A stretch of DNA of 64,000 nucleotides from assembly GCF_004341365.1 (NCBI RefSeq), contig NZ_SLXH01000022.1, positions 1 to 64,000 on the forward strand. The letters are read 5' to 3'. This DNA is from Simplicispira metamorpha. Lineage in GTDB: Bacteria; Pseudomonadota; Gammaproteobacteria; Burkholderiales; Burkholderiaceae_C. Position 1 is the first letter of the stretch. The number at the start of each line of letters is the position of its first letter. Made by a program: the position numbers and the translations under genes. Positions 26,201 through 34,531 of this stretch are shown piece after piece. The notes beneath the pieces are model-generated. The model was not told where the DNA came from. It saw nothing but the letters and a program-made list of their open reading frames with translations, and ran no database searches.

Positions 26201-28510
26201 CAAAAAGTGCCAGATTTCGTCCGGGCGGCGCGGTGCGCTGGCGCTGGCGCGGCGCGGGGGTTCTTCATGCCAGGCGGGTTTGGCGCCTTTTTTCAGGGCG
26301 GCGGCGTTGAACACCTGGTGGCGCGCGCCAATCAGGCTGTTGCCCGCAAACAGTTGGTAGCCAAACCAGGGCACGCGCGCGGGCAGGGGCTGGCCGGTGG
26401 CTTCGTCTTGCTCGCCATAAATGGCGTTGAGCCACAGCGAGACTTCGGCAAGCTCCACGGCCACGGGGTTCAAGTCCACGCCAAACACGTTGCGGTCGGC
26501 CAGGTACATGCGCACTTTTTGCAGCTCTTGCGGGTACTGGTCGTGGGGGATGCGGGTTTTCAGCTCGGCCTGTTTGCGCTCTAAATACGCCTCGGCCAGC
26601 TGGTTCACGGCTTCGTTCAAGAAGGCGGCGCTGCCCATGGCGGGCTCGCAGACGGTGAGGGTGAGGATGTCATCGGCCTTTTGCACGCGGCCGTTTTTCT
26701 CGTCCAGCAGTTCTTTCAGGGCGTACTTCACCAAGCACTGGGTGAGCACCTGCGGGGTGTAGTAGCTGGCGCTTTTTTGCCGGTCGCGGCCCGCCAGGCG
26801 GTAGATAAAGCTGCCCTTGGGGTGCATACGCAGCTTGCGGCGGCCTTCTTCCACGTCGTACACCTTTTCATCGTCGCGGTAGTCGTCGATGTGGCTGCGG
26901 GGCACAAACCAGGCGTTTTCCAGCAGGTCGGCGTCCGAGTCGCTGGCGCGGGCGCGGCGGCTGGTGTCTTCGGCGTCGTCGCTCTCGCTGTCGTCCTCGC
27001 CTTCGTCGCTGGCCGCAGCGCTGGCTTTTTTGGGCGCGGGTTTGACTTCGTAGAGGTCTTCGTCGGCAAAAAAGCCCCGGTAGCTGAGCAGCGCCTCATA
27101 CACGGCGCCCAGTTGGTTGATGGACAGCAGCTGGTAGCTGACGCGGCCCGCGCGCCGACCCTTGCCGCCTTTGCTGAGCGAGAGCAGGCGAATCACGCGC
27201 TGCCACAGGGCGTTGGGGAATTGCACCTTGGCCAGCAGCGGCAGGGTGCTGTCGTCAAACAAGCGGCTGTCGAGTGGCGCCAGGGCAAAGGTGTCTTTGG
27301 CGCCCTGGGGCACCGGGGCGTGGCTGTCGTGGTTGGCACGCAGGCTGGCTTGTTCGCCTGCCAAGCCGCAGCCGTGGGCCACCAGCGTGAACAGGCGGCG
27401 CAGGGTGAGGTCGAAGTATTTGCCCTCGCGCGCCTGGGGGGTGGGCAGGGGCTGCAGTTCCAGGTCGCGCAGGCTCTCCAAACTGTAGCCCTTGAGGTAC
27501 ACCTCGCTTTGGTTGATGGGCACATAGCCCAGCTCGGGCCGCGCCTCGATGTAGAACATGAACAGCAGCCGGTACACCATGCGCAGGCATTCCAAACTGA
27601 GTTCGCCCGCATCCAGCTTGTATTGGCCCGAATACACGCTTTTTTTGCTGCCACTGGCTTGTTCATCCAACTGGCGGGCGGCTTCGTTGCCCAGCAGCTC
27701 GATGGCTTCGCGCAGGGCGTATTTCAAGTCCTCGCTGACGCCAAAGGCGTGTTTGTGGGCGTTTTCGTCCAGGCTCTCCAGCAAGCTGCTGCCTTCGCCG
27801 GGGGCCAGGCTGTCTTTGTGCAACAGGGCGGCGCAGGCTTTGAGGGTGTCAGCGTCCTTGCGGTCGAGGATGTCGGCCCAGGTAAAGCGCAGGGCACGGT
27901 TGTTGGGCCATTTGTAGCGGTCCAGCAGCAGCCATTCGTCCAAGCCCAGCAGCAGCACATAGCGCGGGGGCTGGTCGGCGCCAAACACGGCATCCGAGAG
28001 CAAATCGGCCCAGGTTTCGCCCTTCACCTGGGGCGGCAAGGGCTCGGTGCCGTAGTGGAAGGCGGTGAGCTGGTGGTCCAGCAGGTCATCTTCTTCGCGG
28101 CTGGGCTGGTAGGCGGGGATGATGGCCAGGCGCTGGCCCAGCAACTCCCACATGGGCAGCGGCAGGCCGGGCACCAGCTCTTGCAGGGGGGCGGTGCGGG
28201 CGGGCGCGGTGTAGCCCAGGGCTTGCAGCAGGCCGGTTTGCAGCTGCACAAAGGTGGCCCAGCGCTCGTGCTCGTCTTTGCCGCGCTGCACCTGGCCGCG
28301 CAGGGCAAACCAACGCTGGGCCCAGGCTTGCAGGCGCTTTTGCGGGGCGCGGTGGGCATCTTGGCCGGGGTGCTGGGCTTCGGTGGCGTCCCAGGCGTCT
28401 AGGCGGGTTTTGATGTCGCCCTTGAACACTTCGGCCAGGTAGTGGTGGCTGTAGAACTCGTTTTCGTTGGTGATGCCAGCAAAAGTTTGTACGGCTTCAA
28501 GGATGGGCAT
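23294..28510 (-). CDS. Giant adenine-specific DNA methyltransferase-like protein
   Basis: The 1738-residue protein contains a class I N6-adenine methyltransferase core: motif I CEPAMGSAAFLNEA near 620 and motif IV LILGNPPWLKVEW near 1055, with a long insertion between them. The C-terminal part is Eco57I/DISARM DrmMI-like. The 600-residue N-terminus lacks a visible nuclease motif, although a type IIG-like nuclease cannot be ruled out. Acidic low-complexity sequence (DEGEDDSESDDAED) lies near 500. It begins 3 nt after the stop of the SNF2 helicase gene, so the two form one unit. The gene is clearly more GC-rich than the kinase/helicase gene after it. Probable role: host-genome marking for a restriction-like system. 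Confidence 0.8.
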   Translation of the reverse strand: MPILEAVQTFAGITNENEFYSHHYLAEVFKGDIKTRLDAWDATEAQHPGQDAHRAPQKRLQAWAQRWFALRGQVQRGKDEHERWATFVQLQTGLLQALGYTAPARTAPLQELVPGLPLPMWELLGQRLAIIPAYQPSREEDDLLDHQLTAFHYGTEPLPPQVKGETWADLLSDAVFGADQPPRYVLLLGLDEWLLLDRYKWPNNRALRFTWADILDRKDADTLKACAALLHKDSLAPGEGSSLLESLDENAHKHAFGVSEDLKYALREAIELLGNEAARQLDEQASGSKKSVYSGQYKLDAGELSLECLRMVYRLLFMFYIEARPELGYVPINQSEVYLKGYSLESLRDLELQPLPTPQAREGKYFDLTLRRLFTLVAHGCGLAGEQASLRANHDSHAPVPQGAKDTFALAPLDSRLFDDSTLPLLAKVQFPNALWQRVIRLLSLSKGGKGRRAGRVSYQLLSINQLGAVYEALLSYRGFFADEDLYEVKPAPKKASAAASDEGEDDSESDDAEDTSRRARASDSDADLLENAWFVPRSHIDDYRDDEKVYDVEEGRRKLRMHPKGSFIYRLAGRDRQKSASYYTPQVLTQCLVKYALKELLDEKNGRVQKADDILTLTVCEPAMGSAAFLNEAVNQLAEAYLERKQAELKTRIPHDQYPQELQKVRMYLADRNVFGVDLNPVAVELAEVSLWLNAIYGEQDEATGQPLPARVPWFGYQLFAGNSLIGARHQVFNAAALKKGAKPAWHEEPPRRASASAPRRPDEIWHFLLPDPGMADYGDKDAKKLYPAEFAQLKTWRKAFCAPLAAHEIARLQQLSQRVDELWAEHRAALARDRARTEDATPVWPHGMRPEFQAKSASSDHPASASSYQNSNESRSHRISRAQKEAIRQQGLLNEDGDLATPFRRLKLVMDYWCALWFWPITQSHELPSREQWWMEVGAILEGNVIDVTPQAGLLFDQPATRTGELVFQNVQPSFAGFDDPQPELQAAAPRLHDKLGQLRISKLRQLFSRIAVVEGIAAQRRFMHWELCFADVLLGAGPGTEGRSGAGFDLILGNPPWLKVEWNEAGILGERNPVFAVRKISASDLAQLRAEAFAQFPGLQADWLQELEEAEGTQAFLNAVQNYPQLKGMPANLYKCFLPLVWHLSSAQGVAGLLHPEGPYEDPKGGELREAIYARLRRHFQFVNVKKLFAEVLHWVTYSINIYGPRRQQPAFDTLANVFIPATVDASYQHEGDGLADGIKTANGDWNTAGHRDRIVRVDEAALTTFAKLYDEPGTPARRARLPALHAGALSNVLAKLAAYPQRLADLDEGYFATEMWNETAQQHDGTISRRPSTDPGFAATPHDWVLSGPHFFVANPFCKTPRKLCNTPLAYDNVDLGTLPDDYLPRTNYRPMPDRAEYLRRTARVSWIEEGEARGRPVTEFFRLVHRRRLSQSGERTLVAALIPPGSAIINTCIATSFQNQQLLLSCTAMLNSLFVDFFIKSTGRGDLYGEGLAQLPRLSTSADISARALTLNCLTTHYAPLWEQVYDLDFADQRWSQPGNPRLPHDFWPALTSTWTRDCALRSDYARRMALVEIDVLVAQALGLSLDELLLIYRVQFPVMQGYERDTWYDATGRIVFTNSKGLVGVGLPRKGSRSTPRTRIATPDGKVREGNFGWDDLWTYASADAGDSEETQKRGGTPKVSDGTTITQWLMDDTLPGGPREVQRTYTAPFARASREDDYRVAWAFFDRQQPQ

Positions 28511-28513
28511 GGC

Positions 28514-31471
28514 TCAGGCTCCGGCGGGCGAGGGGGCAGCTTGGGGGTGGCAGACGCCGGCGAGCACCTGAATCCAGGGCTGGGGCTCGGTAGTGAGGGT
28601 GTCGTGCACCCACTGGCGGTAGTCGTCAAACACGCGGCGGATATGCTGGCTGCGCTGCTCAAAGCGGCCACGCTGCACAGTCTCCAGCTGTTTTTCCAGG
28701 TCGAGTGTGAGCTGCTGTATTTGCGCCCCTTGCAGGCGTTGCAATTCGGCCAGGGTGCCTTCCAGTCGTTGGGTGAGCTGCTGCGCAAAGGCCTGTTGGC
28801 GTTCCAGCATGAAGCGGTGCATGGTCTGCACGGCCTGCGGCAGGGCTTGCTGCATCTGCGCTTGCAGGCCGGCCAGTGCCTCGGTGTGGCCCCGGTTGGG
28901 CAAGCCCGCGGCTTTGAGGCCGGCGCGGGCGGCAAAGGCATCGAAGCCTTCGAGGGCAAAGGCGCCCTGCCCTACCCGGTGGGCCACTTGCCATTCCACC
29001 AGCAGGGGCTGGCCCTTGCGGTTGGGGATGAGGCTCATCAGGATGAAGGCCTGCTCTTGCGGGGCCAGCCGGTGGCTTTGCAGCAGCGGGGCTTTGTGGC
29101 GGCCAAAGTGGGTCAGCACGCGGTCGCCCAGCCATTCCATGATGGGGTGCTGGGGCCAGAGGTAGTGCAGCCGGGGCCAGGTTTCTTCTTCAGAGCGGGC
29201 CTGGCGGGCGGTTTCGATGGCCTCGGCCATACGTACCGGGTCGGCACACAGGGGGTAGTGGTCGTTATCGGCCTGGGCCTCGCGGGGCAACTGGCGCAGG
29301 CGCTCTTGCAGGTCCAGCGGCGCGGTAATAGAAATAATTTGCTCGGCATCGACCGCAGACCACTGGCACAGCGTTTGCCCCTGGTTGAGCTGGGTGAGTG
29401 CGGTTTTGGCGTAGTGGTAGTCGCTGGGGAACAGCGAGGCAGGCTCGGCAATGTGTGCGGTGCTGGAGGCTGGTGGCTCAGAAGATGTAGCTTCGCCGCC
29501 TTCGGTGCTGGCACCGGCACCAAAGAGCTGCATCAGCCAGTCACCCTCGTTGTCGTCCTCACTGCTGGCCGCTTGGTCCAGGGTGGCTTCAACCGCTTCA
29601 GGCGCCAGGCCATCTGCCATGAAGTCGGAGATTTTGGCCGCTTCCTTTTCGGGGTCGAAAACGTTGAGGAAGGCCGAAGGGTCACCAAGGTTCAAGTAGG
29701 CCTGCTCGTCCTTGGCTTGCAGGATTTCAAGGATGCGCAAGTCACCCCGGATTTTGTCGTTCACGGTTTCGGTGAACAGATAGACGATGTGCGGCTGGTG
29801 CTTTTGGCCGTAACGGTCCACGCGGCCATTGCGCTGCTGGAACACCATCAGGGACCAGGGCAGGTCAAAGTGAACCAGGCGGTGGCAGAAGTAGTGCAGG
29901 TTCAGACCTTCGCTGGCCACATCCGAGCACAGCAGCACGCGGATGGGGTCGTCGAGGCGGCCAAAGCGGTCTACCAGAGTTTGCTGCTCGGTGTCCGACA
30001 TCTGCCCGTGCAGCATGGCGACCTGGTTGGGCTTGAGCTTGAGGTCTTGGCTGAGCTGATTTTCCAGCCAGCGCAGGGTTTCAATGCGCTCGGAGAAGAT
30101 GACCAAGCGGTCTTCGGCCTGGATGACTTGCCAGCCAAATTCGGGCGATTTCAGTTGCTGCAGCAGGCGCTGGTACTTGCTGAAGGACTGGGCTTTGCTG
30201 TCGTCGACCAGGGTGCGCAGGGCATCGGCAAACACCTCCAGGCCATCGATTTCCTGGCCTTCCTCAGCCGTGGGGCTGCTCTTGCCACGCAGCAATTCCA
30301 TGCGCTTGAGGGTGGACTCCAGCGCCGCCGCCGGGCTGGAGAACAGGGCTTTTTGCATACCCACGCGCTGCAACTCGGTCTGGCGTCCACCTTTGCGCTG
30401 CCCACCCTGGGTGAAGGGGATGGCAAGCAAGGCGCGGTAAGCAGCCTCTTCCTGGGCGCTGGCCGCCTGGCTCAGGCACAGGGTCTGGCGCTCTTGGAAA
30501 TCGGCGCTCACCTGGTCTTTGATGTCTTTCTTGAAACGGCGAATGACCAGGCCTTTGCTACGGAAGTCATCGGGCGTGTAGCGGTCTGGGTCGGAGATGG
30601 CCGTGGGGTCCAGCAAGCTCATCAAGGAGGCAAAGCTGCGCGCTGAGCCGTCATGTGGCGTAGCGGACAACAGCATCAGCGTGTCAGAGCGGTTGGACAG
30701 CAACCGCGCCAACCTTGCCCGGCGCGACAGGCCCGACTCCCCTGCCCTGGCTGCGACGTTGTGGCATTCGTCGATGACGATGATGTCCCACCAGGCGTTT
30801 TCCAGATAGTTGCGGTACTCCAGGTTGTTCTTGAGCGTGTCTATCGAGATGATGCTGCGGTCGAAATGGTTGAAGGGGTTGTGATTGGCTGGGATGCGGT
30901 TGCGCACCCGACCCAGGCCCACGGAGTCCAGGCGGGTCAGGGGAATGGAGAAACGACTCCACCACTCTTTCTGGAACTGGGTGAGCATGGCCTTTTGCGT
31001 GACTACCAAGATGCGCTTGCCCCGGCCCCTCTGTATCAGCTCAGTAGCGAGGATGCCCGCCTCCAGCGTCTTGCCCAGCCCTACGGCATCGGCAATCAGG
31101 ATGCGCGAGCGCGGTTGGCGCAGCGCCTGCAAGGCAGGGTCCAGCTGGTAAGGCACCAGGTTCATCACGCCCCGGTGGCCCAGGTGAATCTGCTCGTCAT
31201 TGGCCACGCTGCGCCTGCGCATGCTCTCCAGATAGAGGATGGTGGCGTTGTAGGTGGGACTGGCATCGGGCACCAGCTCAGTCTGAGCCGGGTCCAGCAC
31301 CTCGATGTGGTCTTCCAGCGCCGTCAAAAACAGCGCCGACTGGCCACGCACCAAGTCAGAAATGCCATCGCAGGTGAGCAAGTAGCCGCCATCGGTAGCG
31401 GGGTCCACACGGCGAATGAGCCACTCTTCATCACGTATCACGGCGCGCGCGCCAGGAGCAAAAGCAAGCAT
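28514..31471 (-). CDS. SNF2/RapA-like superfamily 2 helicase (DrmD-like)
   Basis: The protein is a SNF2-type DNA translocase: motif I ADAVGLGKTLEAGI near 130, DECH box IIVIDECHNVAARAG near 230, motif III LLSATPHDGSARSFASL, and motif VI QQRNGRVDRYGQKHQPH near 550. A helical, Gln-rich C-terminal region (LQAQMQQALPQAVQTM, RRVFDDYRQWVHDTL) resembles a coiled coil. The ATG at 31471 is used; a GTG at 31495 would add eight residues. It is the first gene of the minus-strand block and is followed 3 nt later by the methyltransferase. SNF2-methyltransferase pairs are typical of class 1 DISARM (DrmD/DrmMI) and of helicase-methylase systems such as Hma; which one applies is unresolved. Confidence 0.8.
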   Translation of the reverse strand: MLAFAPGARAVIRDEEWLIRRVDPATDGGYLLTCDGISDLVRGQSALFLTALEDHIEVLDPAQTELVPDASPTYNATILYLESMRRRSVANDEQIHLGHRGVMNLVPYQLDPALQALRQPRSRILIADAVGLGKTLEAGILATELIQRGRGKRILVVTQKAMLTQFQKEWWSRFSIPLTRLDSVGLGRVRNRIPANHNPFNHFDRSIISIDTLKNNLEYRNYLENAWWDIIVIDECHNVAARAGESGLSRRARLARLLSNRSDTLMLLSATPHDGSARSFASLMSLLDPTAISDPDRYTPDDFRSKGLVIRRFKKDIKDQVSADFQERQTLCLSQAASAQEEAAYRALLAIPFTQGGQRKGGRQTELQRVGMQKALFSSPAAALESTLKRMELLRGKSSPTAEEGQEIDGLEVFADALRTLVDDSKAQSFSKYQRLLQQLKSPEFGWQVIQAEDRLVIFSERIETLRWLENQLSQDLKLKPNQVAMLHGQMSDTEQQTLVDRFGRLDDPIRVLLCSDVASEGLNLHYFCHRLVHFDLPWSLMVFQQRNGRVDRYGQKHQPHIVYLFTETVNDKIRGDLRILEILQAKDEQAYLNLGDPSAFLNVFDPEKEAAKISDFMADGLAPEAVEATLDQAASSEDDNEGDWLMQLFGAGASTEGGEATSSEPPASSTAHIAEPASLFPSDYHYAKTALTQLNQGQTLCQWSAVDAEQIISITAPLDLQERLRQLPREAQADNDHYPLCADPVRMAEAIETARQARSEEETWPRLHYLWPQHPIMEWLGDRVLTHFGRHKAPLLQSHRLAPQEQAFILMSLIPNRKGQPLLVEWQVAHRVGQGAFALEGFDAFAARAGLKAAGLPNRGHTEALAGLQAQMQQALPQAVQTMHRFMLERQQAFAQQLTQRLEGTLAELQRLQGAQIQQLTLDLEKQLETVQRGRFEQRSQHIRRVFDDYRQWVHDTLTTEPQPWIQVLAGVCHPQAAPSPAGA

Positions 31472-31495
31472 GCAGGACGGTGGTTCAACAACCAC

Positions 31496-31863
31496 GGGGT
31501 GAGAGTTTTCTGGAGCCTTGGAGTATCGGGGGTTTTAATAGAACGTCATGGGCACCATGTTTTGGGAAAGCAGCTTAGCAACAGGTGTCTGGCCAACTTT
31601 CGTCCCGAAAAAGCATTCAACGAAAGCCATCAAGCCAAGTGCCAAGCGCTCATACCCTACGGGTCATGCGTATCCAAGCTACTTTTATGGAAAGTTCAGT
31701 GCTTCCAAAAAAACTTGATGAGTCGAGCTTCCAATCGATGAAGCTGACCGTGATGACCAGTGTGTACCTGTCTCGCTGGAACAAGCCACTGACTTGAGCT
31801 TTACTTTGGTCGCACTGCTTTGCATGCACATGCTGCTGAAGAGTGATGCCTCACCTTGCCTCA
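31496..31863. other. Intergenic region upstream of the helicase block
   Basis: No convincing gene is present. It should hold the promoter for the minus-strand helicase/methyltransferase operon, but I cannot point to clear -35/-10 boxes. Confidence 0.35.
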
Positions 31864-32259
31864 TCAAGGCAGGGCAAGGTTTTCCAGCTCTTTAGCGCGG
31901 TTAGCTGTTATCGTCATCGCACAGTCGTTGCCACTGACACGCGCCATGGTGCCCCCATCCGGGTCATAGTAGAAACCACAGTTGGCATCTCGGAACTTTA
32001 TCCAGGCTCGTTGCGCCTCTTGCAGTTGTTTTTTGCGCTCAGGCGTCAAATCTGCCATCAAGGCCTTGTAGGCCTTGTTCAAGCGCACATCCTGGCGTTG
32101 GTGCTCAGCCACGATGCACTCCACCATGCCCTGGGTGGTGTCACCAGACTTGTCCATGCAGGCGGTGAACTGTTTGGACAGGTTACTGTCCTGAGCCTGG
32201 ACCCACATGGGTATGGAAGCAACCAAGGCCAGGGTGATACGCAGCAAACGGGTATTCAT
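31864..32259 (-). CDS. LprI-family (DUF1311) secreted protein
   Basis: From the ATG at 32259 the product is 131 residues with a signal peptide (MNTRLLRITLALVASIPMWV, cleavage after AQA). The mature part has the LprI pattern: paired Cys, LNKAYKALMADLT, a LQEAQRAWIKFRDANC motif and a C-terminal C..T..RA..L. LprI-like proteins are periplasmic or lipoprotein lysozyme-inhibitor-like. The open frame continues upstream to 32331, but the signal peptide fixes the internal start. It lies between the defence block and repA and is probably a passenger gene. Confidence 0.8.
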   Translation of the reverse strand: MNTRLLRITLALVASIPMWVQAQDSNLSKQFTACMDKSGDTTQGMVECIVAEHQRQDVRLNKAYKALMADLTPERKKQLQEAQRAWIKFRDANCGFYYDPDGGTMARVSGNDCAMTITANRAKELENLALP

Positions 32260-32523
32260 ATGTGGGTTACTTTCAATCGCATTTTTAAAATACCACCGGC
32301 GCAGTTTGGTGGAAACCAAGATGCACTGCATCTAGCGACTGGGCGAGCGGGTGATGCCACGCACCTTAGAGCACCAGGTCAACGAGTTGCACATCTGGTG
32401 CTATCTTGAACTGATTTACTGAACTGGACAGCCCTTAGACGGCAGCTGTTGCATAGCCACGGCTGAGGATTGGGGGAGCACGTCTCAAAATAGATTTGTG
32501 CAACAGTGCCACTGTAAATTCAA

Positions 32524-33813
32524 CTAGGCATACGGAGTAGGTAGCTTATTTTCAGCAAGCCTAATTTTTGTCGGTGATACCGTGAGGGTGATGCCCCTGT
32601 GAATCATCACTCCTTCGGATGAAGTCTCGACCCTAGGGGCAAGAGACTTCCATGCTCCTTGGATATTTTCTAGACTGCGTACAAAAGCACGTTTAAATGT
32701 CTTCAGTTGCACGGCATGTGCTTTGGCTGATGTGCTCTTGATGTCAGGGCCGAAGTTAGAAAATAACTCGTCCCATGTGAACGACCGTCGGGCCCTTGTT
32801 CCAACATGGTTTAGCAGGTAAACCTGCTGACTCAGCCAGCAGTAGATATCCAGGGCTTGTGGTGATTTTCCAAGAAACTTTGCAATGCGCACATCAACGG
32901 GGACTGCACGTGCCTTGACCGCGTTATAGAAGTTTTCACTCAAAACAATCGACATGTTCCAAAAGGCACTGCCGCTGCTATCTATAAATGCCTTCAAGTG
33001 AACAGCGTCTGTGATGTTAAGCCTTACCATGCGGTAGTCGGTTTCACTTTTAAATGAAACAGTTATGTGCGCTCCCAGAAGCCGAATGAACTGCTCCTTG
33101 AAAAGAGTGAATAGCCCACGCTCGCCTGCCGACGTAATTGCTGAACGAGAACCATCAAATGCAAACTCTAGCAAGCTAGGAAGGAACTCGTCACCGCGAA
33201 GTCGAATTGTTCGCTCCTCTGGGCTACGGTAGCTGCTTTCTTTGTCTGCGTACTTGGCTTCCAGCAATGACACGCAAGTAGTTAAGTACAAAATCACCAG
33301 GCGCGGGTACTTGCCATTTGGGTAGCCCATGATGATGTTGCTGTTTGTTTTCTCATCAAAGTAAGTTCCTGGCTGCAACACAATGGATTCTTTCCCCGCA
33401 TACCTTGACCAGCTTTGAACATCTTGAGGGATGTTCTGGTAAGGCAGCGCAGAAGGCAATAGCCATATAGGCATCAACGCCAGTGCGTCATCTTCCGTGG
33501 GCGATTTATCTATCAAAGACTGACAAACGTAACTGACCTTAGAAGCTTTACTGCGGGCTTCTTTTTCTTTTCGTATTGCATAGGCACTGTCGCTGATTTT
33601 GGCTAGTGACGCGTCCTTGATGGTGACTGTATCTTCATTGATACCCATTTCTCTAGGTATTGCATGAGGTTTGCTCACTCTCGTTGAAGTACGTGGTTTT
33701 TCGCTGAAATCAACCTGAACTTGTTGGCTGGATGGCTGCTGCACCCCTGGCATCTCCTCAGCAAGCCTCAGCAAGTGCTGTATAGCGGGATTGTGAAAAA
33801 CATTCGAATTCAT
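32524..33813 (-). CDS. repA: Plasmid replication initiator RepA (pfam04796-like)
   Basis: This 429-residue protein matches plasmid-encoded RepA proteins of the pfam04796 kind: LPSALPYQ.IP near 120, YPNGKYPRLVILYLTT near 168-184, a FLP.LLEF region, then GLFTLFKEQFIRLLGAHITV near 230. The C-terminal half carries ALDIYCWLSQQVYLL and TWDELFSNFG, which look like a winged-helix DNA-binding part. Family members bind iterons and recruit DnaA and the replicative helicase. Five iterons and three DnaA-box-like sites lie 215-350 nt upstream of its start, and a pair of 14-bp repeats right upstream may be its operator. The parA gene is divergent from it. Confidence 0.85.
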   Translation of the reverse strand: MNSNVFHNPAIQHLLRLAEEMPGVQQPSSQQVQVDFSEKPRTSTRVSKPHAIPREMGINEDTVTIKDASLAKISDSAYAIRKEKEARSKASKVSYVCQSLIDKSPTEDDALALMPIWLLPSALPYQNIPQDVQSWSRYAGKESIVLQPGTYFDEKTNSNIIMGYPNGKYPRLVILYLTTCVSLLEAKYADKESSYRSPEERTIRLRGDEFLPSLLEFAFDGSRSAITSAGERGLFTLFKEQFIRLLGAHITVSFKSETDYRMVRLNITDAVHLKAFIDSSGSAFWNMSIVLSENFYNAVKARAVPVDVRIAKFLGKSPQALDIYCWLSQQVYLLNHVGTRARRSFTWDELFSNFGPDIKSTSAKAHAVQLKTFKRAFVRSLENIQGAWKSLAPRVETSSEGVMIHRGITLTVSPTKIRLAENKLPTPYA

Positions 33814-33828
33814 CGTAATTCTAGTGAG

Positions 33829-33861
33829 TCAGCGTTTTTTTGCCTACTCAGCGTTTTTTTG
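33829..33861. repeat. Paired direct repeats upstream of repA, possible operator
   Basis: Two copies of TCAGCGTTTTTTTG start at 33829 and 33848, 19 bp apart, 16 bp in front of the repA start codon. Initiator genes are commonly autoregulated through such sites. The long T-runs on the plus strand are A-runs on the coding strand, so a promoter UP-element role is equally possible. Confidence 0.5.
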
Positions 33862-34028
33862 AATGATTGGTCTTTGGATTCTATCTGATAACTACCTTGG
33901 CTCTAAGTGGGAGCGATAGCGACCCAACTACTTCTTTACTGAAGAAGAGATACCTTCTGATACCAGATACAAGGCGCTAAAAATTCTCGCTAACTCATTG
34001 ATTACATTGGTGAAAATTGAAATCAGTA

Positions 34029-34165
34029 GCGCAACATTCTGCGAAATAAGTGCAACACTCTGCGTACAAGGTGCAGCATTCTTTGAACTTGGGCGCAGCA
34101 TTCTGCGAGAAATGCGCAACATTCTTTGTGAATAATCACCTTGCTTGTGAATAAGCTGTGGATAT
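34029..34165. other. oriV: Probable vegetative replication origin (oriV)
   Basis: Five 15-bp iterons of form G(C/T)GCA(A/G)CA(T/C)TCT(G/T)(C/T)G start at 34029, 34050, 34071, 34093 and 34114, a 21-22 bp period that places them on one face of the helix. They are followed by DnaA-box-like sites TGTGAATAA at 34127 and 34146 and TGTGGATAT at 34157. An AT-rich stretch lies beyond (about 34180-34340). This arrangement next to repA is the classical layout of iteron-controlled plasmids. A minus-strand open frame crosses it but is not credible as a gene. Confidence 0.85.
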
Positions 34166-34490
34166 CTTCGGTTTGATGTGAATGCTTGATTGTTTTTTTC
34201 GCATAAAGAAAAAAAATTTCGCAACATGAAATATGCATGTCCCGTACTTCAGTGCTACATCACTAAGTTCTCGCGCAGTTCTCATTCAAAAAGATTCTTG
34301 CACTTCGCCAAAAAAACGATGAACTTTTCGTAGAACGCAAAAACTTTTTTGCACAGCTTGTGCGATGAGCATCGCTATGTTCCGCTCAGACTCATGCGAG
34401 CCTCGGTTCGACGCTTTGCACTAGACGAGTGCATTCCGTGTGTATGAAGCCCATCACTGACTTCATCGTTTTTTCTCTTGTCATGGAGTT
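34166..34490. other. AT-rich segment between oriV and parA
   Basis: No gene is seen. The left half is AT-rich with long A and T runs, fitting the DNA-unwinding part of the origin. The right half has short dyads near 34356-34410 and leads into the parA promoter region. Confidence 0.45.
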
Positions 34491-34523
34491 TTTCGTTTAC
34501 AGTCTATGTGTTCGTTTACGAAA
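34491..34523. promoter_or_regulatory. Putative parA operator repeats
   Basis: TTCGTTTAC occurs at 34492 and 34511, 19 bp apart. The second copy is extended to the near-palindrome TTCGTTTACGAA. They lie 9-40 nt upstream of the parA start. ParA proteins with an N-terminal HTH autorepress from such sites; this is inference from position and symmetry. Confidence 0.4.
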
Positions 34524-34531
34524 GATGCACC

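Noticed and set aside
33928-34227. Minus-strand open frame of about 99 codons over the iterons
   Set aside because: Its sequence is a translation of the repeated iterons; the regular 21-bp DNA period explains it better.
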